A DNA stretch of 6,780 nt from Spirochaetaceae bacterium (GTDB taxonomy: Bacteria; Spirochaetota; Spirochaetia; SZUA-6; Bin103). Where the stretch lies: the NCBI GenBank assembly GCA_028818385.1, contig JAPPNY010000222.1:1-6780 (forward strand), read 5' to 3'. Of the stretch, positions 1 through 5,904 are shown piece by piece (position 1 is the stretch's first letter; each line of letters begins with the position of its first letter). The translations under genes were made by a program, and so were the position numbers. The notes under the pieces are model-generated. The model did no database searches and was not told the DNA's origin. It saw nothing but the letters and a program-made list of their open reading frames with translations.

Positions 1-71
1 CTATCGACTCATTCACAGGATCACCAGTCCTCTGTCAGCGTGGGATCGCCCTGTCGAGCCGGCGCGAGCGC
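1..71. other. Short flank downstream of the PL22-like gene, nothing firm
   Basis: This 71-bp stretch follows the minus-strand stop at 72-74. It contains only weak 4-bp inverted arms (AGGA/TCCT at 17-31) and no T-tract, so no terminator is supported. A minus-strand GTG at 14-16, with AGAGGA 11 nt before it, could start another gene leaving the window, but only a few codons are visible. Confidence 0.4.
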
Positions 72-1424
72 TCACGTCATCCAGCGCGGCCAGACAGCCT
101 CCGCCAGGAAGAGCTGCGCCTGCCGGCGGTCGCCGGACCCATAGGCCACCCAGCGGTCGTCGGGCGAGAACACCGGGTGCGGATGGGTGCACCGCCAGAC
201 CGTGTCGTGGCGCACCAGCGGCCGCATCTCGATGTACGGCCCGCGCTTGCGGAACATGCCGATCCAGCGGTGCGCCTCGGGCCACCGGTAGCCGGTCAGT
301 CCCGCCGCGTCCGGGTCGCGGCGCGCCGATGAGTCGGGACCCTCGGCGGCCTCGCCTTCCCCCTCGTCCACGTACCGGTCCAGATCGCCGCGGCCCTCGA
401 ACCAGTGCAGCCCGGGGTCGGCCGCATCGCCCACCCACAGGTCCGGCTTGGAGTTGCACTTGAAGTGGATGGGCTCGCGGCCCGGGAAGACCCAGCGGCG
501 TTCCACCCGGTTGATCAGATCGACGTCGATCATCTCCGCGCGGCGCACCGGACTCACCGGTATGCTGTCACGGTCGCGCTCGGTCAGCGTGAACAACAGC
601 GACTCGACGTGGTTGTTCGGCGCCGGGTAGTAGTGGTTGACCATCTCGTGCGGCTGCTGCGGGAAGATCGGCAGCGGATCCTGCAGCGGCACCAGGCGCT
701 CCAGATCGACCCGCATGAACCACATGGTCTTCAGCCCGGTCGGCTGCGTGCGGGTATAGCTGCCGAAGAACAGGTAGGACGGGTCGCCCCGGCAGATGAA
801 CAGGTGGCTGTCGGCCGCGGCGCGGTTCTCGGCGCTGGGGCCGTGGTAGACGATCGCCTGCCGCCGCTCCTGCAGGTCGCACAGCACCACCAGCATCTCG
901 CTGCCGTGCCGATAGCGGGAGTCGTCGTGCATCGGCCACGGCGATGCGTCGTCGGGCCGCGTCATCAGTACCAGGTAGCGTCCACAGCTCGACAGATCCG
1001 AGCCGCCCAGCGGTTCGCACCCCGGCGGCGACTCGGCGACGATCTCCTCGCGCAGGGTCTCGATGTCCAGGCAGTAGTAGTGCCGGTCGCGTCCGTAGTA
1101 GACGCGTCCGCGTACCGGATCGCAGGTCAGGCCGGCCGAGCCGCCGGTCCCGGTGTGCGGGTCCAGGCCTGCCATCACCGGCGGTTCCTCGGAATCGGTG
1201 AGCTGCACGATCTTGCCGGAGCCGGTCTCCACCGCGTAGATCTGACCCTTTCCGGAGCGATTGGAAGCAAACACGAACCGCTCCGAGCCGCCGATGAACC
1301 CCTCCTGGTTGTAGTACGGGTGGACGTTGTAGTGGGGCCCATCGGTAAGCTGCACCACCTTCACGCCGGTCGCCGGTTCGCGGTACTCCCGCTTCTCCGA
1401 AGGAAGAACGTCACCCTGTGCCAT
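72..1424 (-). CDS. Oligogalacturonate-lyase-like (PL22-type) beta-propeller protein
   Basis: The 450-residue protein is probably a cytoplasmic seven-bladed propeller related to oligogalacturonate lyase, which cleaves short pectin fragments by beta-elimination; no signal peptide is visible. TolB/WD40-like blade motifs occur near the N-terminus (VVQLTD at 23-28, KIVQLTDS at 71-78). The C-terminus has the hallmark THPHPVFSPDD (413-423), matching the metal-binding HPH segment of Ogl. By eye, His264 (NHYY) aligns with the proposed catalytic base of PL22, and His320, His414 and His416 with its metal-binding histidines. The metal-binding Gln three residues before HPH is Arg411 here, and the active-site Arg falls on Thr233 beside Lys232. 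The protein is about 60 residues longer than classical Ogl (about 390), partly from an acidic low-complexity stretch at about 345-375. The ATG at 1424 was chosen because GGAGGAGGG lies 6 nt upstream; the frame is open to 1520, but the extra residues are Gly/Pro/Arg-rich. It is transcribed divergently from the next gene. Family placement is fairly sure; the pectin substrate is only inferred. Confidence 0.85.
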   Translation of the reverse strand: MAQGDVLPSEKREYREPATGVKVVQLTDGPHYNVHPYYNQEGFIGGSERFVFASNRSGKGQIYAVETGSGKIVQLTDSEEPPVMAGLDPHTGTGGSAGLTCDPVRGRVYYGRDRHYYCLDIETLREEIVAESPPGCEPLGGSDLSSCGRYLVLMTRPDDASPWPMHDDSRYRHGSEMLVVLCDLQERRQAIVYHGPSAENRAAADSHLFICRGDPSYLFFGSYTRTQPTGLKTMWFMRVDLERLVPLQDPLPIFPQQPHEMVNHYYPAPNNHVESLLFTLTERDRDSIPVSPVRRAEMIDVDLINRVERRWVFPGREPIHFKCNSKPDLWVGDAADPGLHWFEGRGDLDRYVDEGEGEAAEGPDSSARRDPDAAGLTGYRWPEAHRWIGMFRKRGPYIEMRPLVRHDTVWRCTHPHPVFSPDDRWVAYGSGDRRQAQLFLAEAVWPRWMT

Positions 1425-1430
1425 GTGCAG

Positions 1431-1439
1431 CCCTCCTCC
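1431..1439 (-). promoter_or_regulatory. Strong Shine-Dalgarno sequence of the PL22-like gene
   Basis: On the minus strand the sequence reads GGAGGAGGG, then CTGCAC, then the ATG at 1424. This close match to the anti-Shine-Dalgarno complement at 6-nt spacing decides the start codon. It is the clearest ribosome binding site in the window; the two plus-strand genes have none at normal spacing. Confidence 0.8.
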
Positions 1440-1458
1440 GATCATCATAGCCGGAGGA
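1434..1458. repeat. 7-bp inverted repeat over the -10 and Shine-Dalgarno sequence (possible operator or SD-masking hairpin)
   Basis: TCCTCCG (1434-1440) and CGGAGGA (1452-1458) are perfect inverted repeats separated by 11 bp. The left arm overlaps the Shine-Dalgarno sequence of the minus-strand gene and the spacer contains the TATGAT -10 candidate. It could be a regulator's operator. In a transcript started further upstream it could instead be a stem that hides the ribosome binding site. No regulator gene is in the window to test this against. Confidence 0.4.
1444..1449 (-). promoter_or_regulatory. Possible -10 element (TATGAT) for the PL22-like gene
   Basis: The minus strand reads TATGAT, five of six matches to the TATAAT consensus, inside the divergent intergenic region. 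No convincing -35 hexamer lies 16-18 bp further upstream; the best is a weak TGCACG-like match. Transcription from here would start at or just before the Shine-Dalgarno sequence and give a very short leader, so this is tentative. Confidence 0.3.
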
Positions 1459-1569
1459 CGGCCGCGGCGTGCACCGGGATTCTCATGGACGACCGATCCC
1501 AGCGTTGGCCACGCAGACACCCTCGGACTGGGGCGGGGATCTCGGCATGGTACCGTGTGTGCGCTGCCG

Positions 1570-3099
1570 ATGAGCGCATCCTCCCCGCCTGTCCCATCAC
1601 CTCACGACACGGGTGCCTATCCGCCGCGCACCTATCTGTTCCTGGACGACTTGCACGTCGCCCGGATGGACGGTCTGCACCGCGTGACGGGCAGCGTCGA
1701 GCACGTGGCCGACGGTCCGGTGCTGGAACCGGAGGCGCCGTGGGAGGGTCTCGGGCTCATCGGCCGCAACTGCATCCTCTGGGACGCGGAGGAGTCACGC
1801 TTCAAGTGCTGGTATCCCGCCTACGACCCGGCGTTGCCCGACGCGCCGGTCGGGGCGAAACGGCGCTGGGCCTATGCGGAGAGCCGGGACGGCCTGTCCT
1901 GGGAACGGCCGAATCTGGGCCTCACCGAGTTCGCCGGCTCGACCGCCAACAACCTGCTGCGCCTGGACAGCGTCGGCGAGTCGGCCGCCGTGCTGTGGAG
2001 CGTCGCCAAGGATCCGAGCGATCCCGACCCGGCTCGGCGCTACAAGGCGATCGGCCTGGACCGCCATCCGCTGCGGCCCGGGGAGCTGACCTGGACCGGC
2101 CCGGAGGGGGAAGACGAGTGGTACCGCACCCACGGCCGGCACTTGGCATGCGGCGTGTACGTCGCCTGTTCGGCCGACGGGCTGACGTGGCGCCAGCGGC
2201 CGGGCTGGGCCGGATCCGGCGCGCTGATCACGGACAACACGATCCTGCACGGCTGGGATCCGGCGACCCGGCGCTGGGTGCTCTGGCAGCGGCCGCGCAT
2301 CATGCCCAAGCACCGGGTCATCGGCGTCAGCTTCTCGGCCGACTTCGACGACTGGACCTTTCCCGAGTGCGTCCTGGCCCCGGACCGGGACGATCCGCCG
2401 GGGACGCAGTTCGACCAGCTCTCCACGGTCGCCGCATCCGACGGCGCCTTCGTGGGACTGCTCGGCGCCTCGGCCGTGGTGCGGGAGGACCGCGGCGTCA
2501 TGTCGGTGGTGCCGCAACTCGTCTACTCCCGCGACGCGCGGCGCTGGACCAGGGTTGACCGCGAGCCGTTCATCCGCCCGCGGCAGCCCGTCGCCTGGGA
2601 CGACGGCTGCATCATCCCCTTCAATCCGCAGGTCGTCGGCGACGACGTGTTCCTCTTCTACTACGGCAAGAACGCCGGCCACATCTGGGGCGAGCCCACC
2701 ACCGACGGCACGCGCGTGACGCGGTCGGCGTTCGGGCTGGTGAAGCTCCGGCGTGACCGCTGGCTGGCGCTGGCTCCCGCCGGCGGAGCGGAGGGCACGC
2801 TGACCACCTCCCTGATCGCCTTCGCCCGCCCGGAGCTGCGGATCAACGCCGATGCCGGCCGCGGCGCGATCGCCGTCGAGCTGGCGGACTGCCAGAGCGG
2901 GGACGCGGTGCCGGGCTTCACCTTCGCCGACTGCGACCCGATCCGCGGCGACGGACTGGATCTGCTCGTGAGCTGGGACGGACGGACCGACCTGTCGGCG
3001 ATCATCGGCACCGCCCGGCGCCAGCCGCAGGTAGGCCGGGGACTGCTGAGCCGGGTGCGCCTTCGGGGCGACGCCCGGCTGTACGGACTGGCCTGCTGA
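1570..3099 (+). CDS. GH32/GH43-like five-bladed beta-propeller protein with C-terminal beta-sandwich
   Basis: The 509-residue protein has no signal peptide. It matches the pattern of a glycoside-hydrolase-32-like family common in Planctomycetota and related environmental bacteria. Visible hallmarks are an N-terminal LFLDD (23-27), a WDAEESRFKCWY blade motif (71-82), AYAESRDGLSWERPNLGL (101-118), RRYKAIGL (156-163) and SADGLTW (201-207), plus a C-terminal sandwich domain from about residue 405 (LTTSLIAFARPELRINAD, then PIRGD near 457-461). Propellers of this type usually act on, or bind, terminal sugar residues; the substrate is unknown. I do not find the canonical GH32 triad (WMNDPNG, RDP, EC in context), so calling it an invertase or levanase would be wrong. 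ATG 1570 is preferred because it precedes the first conserved block; the frame stays open to 1423 but the added residues are low-complexity. GTG at 1555 is an alternative. There is no clear Shine-Dalgarno sequence. It is probably co-transcribed with the dehydrogenase 15 bp downstream. Confidence 0.82.
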   Translation: MSASSPPVPSPHDTGAYPPRTYLFLDDLHVARMDGLHRVTGSVEHVADGPVLEPEAPWEGLGLIGRNCILWDAEESRFKCWYPAYDPALPDAPVGAKRRWAYAESRDGLSWERPNLGLTEFAGSTANNLLRLDSVGESAAVLWSVAKDPSDPDPARRYKAIGLDRHPLRPGELTWTGPEGEDEWYRTHGRHLACGVYVACSADGLTWRQRPGWAGSGALITDNTILHGWDPATRRWVLWQRPRIMPKHRVIGVSFSADFDDWTFPECVLAPDRDDPPGTQFDQLSTVAASDGAFVGLLGASAVVREDRGVMSVVPQLVYSRDARRWTRVDREPFIRPRQPVAWDDGCIIPFNPQVVGDDVFLFYYGKNAGHIWGEPTTDGTRVTRSAFGLVKLRRDRWLALAPAGGAEGTLTTSLIAFARPELRINADAGRGAIAVELADCQSGDAVPGFTFADCDPIRGDGLDLLVSWDGRTDLSAIIGTARRQPQVGRGLLSRVRLRGDARLYGLAC

Positions 3100-3102
3100 G
3101 GT

Positions 3103-3108
3103 TAGAGT
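3103..3108 (+). promoter_or_regulatory. Possible -10-like TAGAGT just upstream of the GTG start
   Basis: TAGAGT fits the TANNNT -10 pattern and ends six bases before the GTG at 3115. That is the spacing seen for leaderless transcripts in some high-GC bacteria. It sits in the 15-bp gap between two same-strand genes, so an internal promoter is possible but weakly supported; plain read-through from upstream is equally likely. Confidence 0.2.
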
Positions 3109-3114
3109 CTGCCG

Positions 3115-4257
3115 GTGGCCAGCTATCGCATCGGCATCATCGGCCCCGGCCACAAGGGGGTGGAGTACGCGGTTGCGTACCGCTTCCATCCGCAGACCGA
3201 GGTGGTCGCGGCGGCCGATCCCGACGCGGAGACGCTGGGCATGTTCTGCGACCGCTTCGGGGTGCCGGGTTACGCCGACTATCGCGAGATGCTCGCGCGC
3301 GAGCGGATCGACGTCGCCGCGGCGATCCTGCCGGTGGCTCCCAACCCCGACGTCGTGGTGGCCTGCGCCCAGGCCGGCGTCCGGGCGGTGCAGTGCGAGA
3401 AGCCGATGGCGGCCACCTTGGCGGACGCCGACCGCATGGTGGAGGCGTGCCGGGCGAACGGAGTCGCGTTGGCGGTGGGCGACCTGGACCGCAACCTGCC
3501 GGAGTACGGCACCGCAATGGCGCTCATCGAAGCGGGCGAGATCGGCGAGGTGAGCTCGATCACCGCCACCGGCGGGAGCGGCACCGAGCTGTCAGGCGGC
3601 GGCTGCCAAGTGCTGAGCCTGGTAAGGCTGTTCGCCGGCGACGCCGACGTCGCCTGGGCGATCGGCTGGATGGCGAACGATGCGGAGAGCGACCACGACC
3701 AGGGAGGCGCCGGCTACTTCCGCTTCGTCACCGGTACGGAGGCGATCCTGCACCGCAGCGCCGACGCCCGCGGCATGGGCATCGAGGCGGCCGGCAGCCG
3801 CGGGGTGATCCGCGTCAGCGACAACGTGGTGCGAATGTGGCGCCGCCCGGACGAGGATCCCGGCGCACCGGCAGCCGAGCGCGACTCCTGGCAGCGGCTG
3901 CAGCCGGTCGACGGCGTGTTCCCTGAAGGGTCGATCCGCAACTGGGACAAGGGCAGCCACGACGGCTGGGGGATTCCGGCCAACCGGCAGGCGGCGACCG
4001 TGCAGGAGCTCGTGACCGCGCTCGACGCGGGCGACGCCCCTCTGAGCGACGGCATCAACGGCCGCGCGGTGCTGGAGATGGCGATCGCCATCCGCGAATC
4101 GCACCGGCAGGGACATGCGCCGGTGCGGCTGCCGCTGGCCGACCGCAGCCTGCGGCTGCTCCCCAAGCCGACGCGCCTGCATCACAAGAAACCGCTCCGG
4201 GGCCGGGAGTGGTACCTCCGCGAGCTGCGCAAACACCTCGGCACCGAGGAGCCCTGA
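3115..4257 (+). CDS. Gfo/Idh/MocA family NAD(P)-dependent oxidoreductase
   Basis: The 380-residue protein is close to the usual family length (330-400). The N-terminal Rossmann fold shows GIIGPGHKG (7-15; Gly10, Gly12, Gly15 as GxGxxG) and an acidic residue after the second strand (AAADPD, Asp35), typical of NAD binding. The family CEKPMA motif follows at 94-99, with the catalytic-type lysine Lys96. The C-terminal alpha/beta substrate domain runs from about 125 and a basic tail covers 351-374. Members oxidise or reduce sugars, inositols or sugar acids. In the GCHxLD-type segment the usual catalytic His and following Asp are Gln165 and Ser168 (GGGCQVLSLVRLFAGD), so the activity may differ from the norm. 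Start GTG 3115 is tightly constrained: an in-frame TAG lies at 3103-3105 and the conserved Rossmann strand begins at codon 5. GAGGT upstream lies about 12 nt away, too far for an ideal ribosome site. It probably forms an operon with the propeller gene before it. Confidence 0.92.
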   Translation: MASYRIGIIGPGHKGVEYAVAYRFHPQTEVVAAADPDAETLGMFCDRFGVPGYADYREMLARERIDVAAAILPVAPNPDVVVACAQAGVRAVQCEKPMAATLADADRMVEACRANGVALAVGDLDRNLPEYGTAMALIEAGEIGEVSSITATGGSGTELSGGGCQVLSLVRLFAGDADVAWAIGWMANDAESDHDQGGAGYFRFVTGTEAILHRSADARGMGIEAAGSRGVIRVSDNVVRMWRRPDEDPGAPAAERDSWQRLQPVDGVFPEGSIRNWDKGSHDGWGIPANRQAATVQELVTALDAGDAPLSDGINGRAVLEMAIAIRESHRQGHAPVRLPLADRSLRLLPKPTRLHHKKPLRGREWYLRELRKHLGTEEP

Positions 4258-4258
4258 T

Positions 4259-4288
4259 TACGCTCTTGAGTAACTACTCAAGAGCGTA
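4259..4288. terminator. Perfect 14-bp palindrome between convergent genes, probable bidirectional terminator
   Basis: TACGCTCTTGAGTA (4259-4272) and its exact reverse complement (4275-4288) flank a 2-nt centre AC, so the RNA from either strand folds into a 14-bp stem, or 13 bp with a 4-nt loop. It starts two bases after the dehydrogenase stop codon and lies 17 bp from the end of the opposing gene. That position suits a shared terminator for both operons. No T-tract follows on either strand, so it is not a classical intrinsic terminator. It could act as an RNA 3'-end protector, a Rho-assisted stop or a protein-binding site. It is AT-richer than its surroundings. Confidence 0.6.
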
Positions 4289-4305
4289 CATCGACCTGAA
4301 TCGTC

Positions 4306-5904
4306 CTACGTGAACGGGCCCAGGTAGGGGTCGCGATCGCGGGTGAAGCTTTTGCCGATCAGGTAGTCGACCTTGAGCTCGACGTCGTGCAGGGCGCGAG
4401 GTGTGGCGAGCTCGGGATCCGCTTCGTCGAGGGTGACCTCCAGGGTGTTGCGGCCGCGGCGCGGCCAGCAATCGGCGGTCAGCGGAAACAGGAACCAGTA
4501 GCCGGCCACCCGGTGGCGCGTCCAGCTTATGTTGGCCGTCAGGTTGATCAGGCGCCCGCCACTCGCCGGCAGCACCGCGCCGTTGAGGCGGATGGTCAGC
4601 CGGTCGCGCTCGCTGACGCCCGTCACCCGTACGCGCAGCAGGACCTGGTGGAGCCTGCCGGCCGCGTCCTGCAGGGGCAGGTCGTCGCACACCAGGAACG
4701 TCGCTCCGGCCGGCTGGCCGGCCGCGAGCGGCGCCGGGAGCTGCCGCTCCACGCCGGGCTCCGTCTCCGGGTCGGGGAAGCGACCGGTGGCCGTGGGAAC
4801 GAAGTAGACCTTGTCCTTGGCGGCCATCACGTCGGGGTGCGGCAGCTCGCGCAGCATCTCGTAGAAGTCGGCGCTGTACGGCCAGGCCGCGTGCCAGTAG
4901 GCCAGGTAGAGGCCGTCCACGCCCTGGTCCCAGTAGTTGGCGGCGGCCGCCCGTACCATCTCGATCGGCGCCGAGGCCACGCGGTCCGAGTCGACCAGGC
5001 GGAGCAGGGCGGCATGCACCCTGCCCGGCGTGCCCCGCGCGGCGGCCACCAGCGGGCGCAGGTCCACGGTCGAGTCGAGGATCTCCGGGCTCCCGAAGGC
5101 CTCGGCCACGACCACGTCGACCAGGCCGAGGCGCAGCCACTCCGCGACGTCGAGGCCGGAGGCGCGGCACCCCTCGATGCTGGCCGGGACGCGCACGACC
5201 AGCTCCCGCTCGGCGCCGCCCGCCTTGACCGCCGCGTGCACCCGCTCGATCCACCCGGTCATGATCCGCCGGCCGGCGTCGACGGCGTCCGGACGGAAGT
5301 ACCAGTGGCGGTAGGCGAGCTGCAGCTCGAACCCGTCCACGGGGTAGCGGCCGAGGGTCTCCTCGATCAGCGCGAAGCGCTCGTCGCGCACCTCGGCATG
5401 GGCGAAGTCCAGGCAGCGCGCGCCGGGATGCTCGGGCGGCAGCGCGCCGTCCGCCCCGATCTCGAGATGGGCGTTGGCGAACCGGAACTCCGAGCAGCGC
5501 ACGTCGTCGCCGCCGCCCGCACGGCCGTTCTGCACCAGCAGCGTCGGGTAGAAGCGCATGCCCTTGGCATGCGCGCGGTCGCAGACCACTCGCAGCGGGT
5601 CGTGCCCGGCGTCGATCAGCCCCTTGGCGTTGCGGTGCGCGCGGTGGAATATCATGTGCTGCCAGCTCTCCACGTTGTGGCCCCAGAGCTCGCCGACCTC
5701 GGTATCGTGCAGCACCGTGCGGCCGTCGCCCAGGCAGAACATCAGCGCGTCGACCGGTGTGCCCGCCAGCTCGTCGACCGCGATCTCGAGCTCGTCCGTC
5801 CGGATCGGCGGCTCGAGCTGGTAGATCAGCGGATGGCGGCCGTCGTTGTAGAACATGAGGCGCGGCGCGCCTCGCGGACCAGGCTCCCCTACCCGATCAG
5901 GCAT
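4306..5904 (-). CDS. TIM-barrel glycosidase-like protein (GHL10/family-10-like) with C-terminal beta-sandwich
   Basis: The 532-residue protein has no signal peptide or membrane segment. Residues 17 to about 355 look like a TIM barrel of the family-10-glycosidase-like kind. The markers are MRFYPTLLVQ (115-124), RYPVDGFELQLAYRH (186-200), LVDVVVAEAF (261-270) and YWDQGVDGLYLAYWHAAWPY (324-343). Glu193 and Glu268 lie at strand ends where retaining glycosidases place catalytic acids, but this is inference. From about 405 a beta-sandwich follows (LTIRLNGAVLP near 436-446, RGRNTLEVTL near 483-492), resembling carbohydrate-binding or galactose-binding-like folds. The ATG at 5904 overlaps the stop of the upstream gene in ATGCCTGA, implying translational coupling. 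The first 16 residues are Pro/Gly/Arg-rich, and ATG 5856 (MFYNDGRH) is the alternative start; neither has a good Shine-Dalgarno sequence. It is convergent with the dehydrogenase operon. Exact family and substrate are unrecognised. Confidence 0.85.
   Translation of the reverse strand: MPDRVGEPGPRGAPRLMFYNDGRHPLIYQLEPPIRTDELEIAVDELAGTPVDALMFCLGDGRTVLHDTEVGELWGHNVESWQHMIFHRAHRNAKGLIDAGHDPLRVVCDRAHAKGMRFYPTLLVQNGRAGGGDDVRCSEFRFANAHLEIGADGALPPEHPGARCLDFAHAEVRDERFALIEETLGRYPVDGFELQLAYRHWYFRPDAVDAGRRIMTGWIERVHAAVKAGGAERELVVRVPASIEGCRASGLDVAEWLRLGLVDVVVAEAFGSPEILDSTVDLRPLVAAARGTPGRVHAALLRLVDSDRVASAPIEMVRAAAANYWDQGVDGLYLAYWHAAWPYSADFYEMLRELPHPDVMAAKDKVYFVPTATGRFPDPETEPGVERQLPAPLAAGQPAGATFLVCDDLPLQDAAGRLHQVLLRVRVTGVSERDRLTIRLNGAVLPASGGRLINLTANISWTRHRVAGYWFLFPLTADCWPRRGRNTLEVTLDEADPELATPRALHDVELKVDYLIGKSFTRDRDPYLGPFT
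5857..5873 (-). repeat. 7-bp GC-rich hairpin abutting the alternative start ATG 5856
   Basis: GAGGCGC, a 3-nt spacer and GCGCCTC form a perfect inverted repeat that ends exactly where the internal ATG at 5856 begins. As RNA the stem would hinder initiation at that ATG, which slightly favours the coupled start at 5904. Short GC-rich stems are common by chance in DNA of this composition. Confidence 0.3.

Noticed and set aside
17..31. Small hairpin AGGA/TCCT after the PL22-like gene
   Set aside because: Four-base arms and no T-tract are well within chance.
14..33. Possible next minus-strand gene starting at GTG 14-16 with AGAGGA upstream
   Set aside because: Only about five codons are in the window and the ribosome site spacing is long, so this cannot be supported.
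1425..1520. N-terminal extension of the PL22-like gene to ATG 1520
   Set aside because: The strong Shine-Dalgarno sequence lies directly before ATG 1424, and the upstream residues resemble translated intergenic DNA.
1423..1569. N-terminal extension of the GH32-like gene to ATG 1423
   Set aside because: It would overlap the start of the divergent gene and its promoter region. The added residues are low-complexity and precede the conserved LFLDD block without homology-like features.
2380..2400. EC dipeptide in FPECVLAPD of the GH32-like protein as the GH32 acid/base motif
   Set aside because: The surrounding residues do not match the GH32 EC context and the other two GH32 motifs are missing, so it is probably coincidental.
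405..2558. 717-codon plus-strand open frame running antisense to the PL22-like gene and through the GH32-like gene
   Set aside because: The translation is Arg/Pro/Gly/Ala/His-rich without recognisable motifs, while the opposing and overlapping frames show clear family signatures. Such long shadow frames are expected in DNA of this GC content.
1795..3189. 464-codon minus-strand open frame antisense to the GH32-like gene
   Set aside because: It is another GC-driven shadow, overlapping the dehydrogenase start and lacking conserved blocks.
4274..5254. 326-codon minus-strand frame inside the TIM-barrel gene
   Set aside because: It is an alternative frame of the real gene, made almost wholly of Gly, Arg, Ala and Pro.
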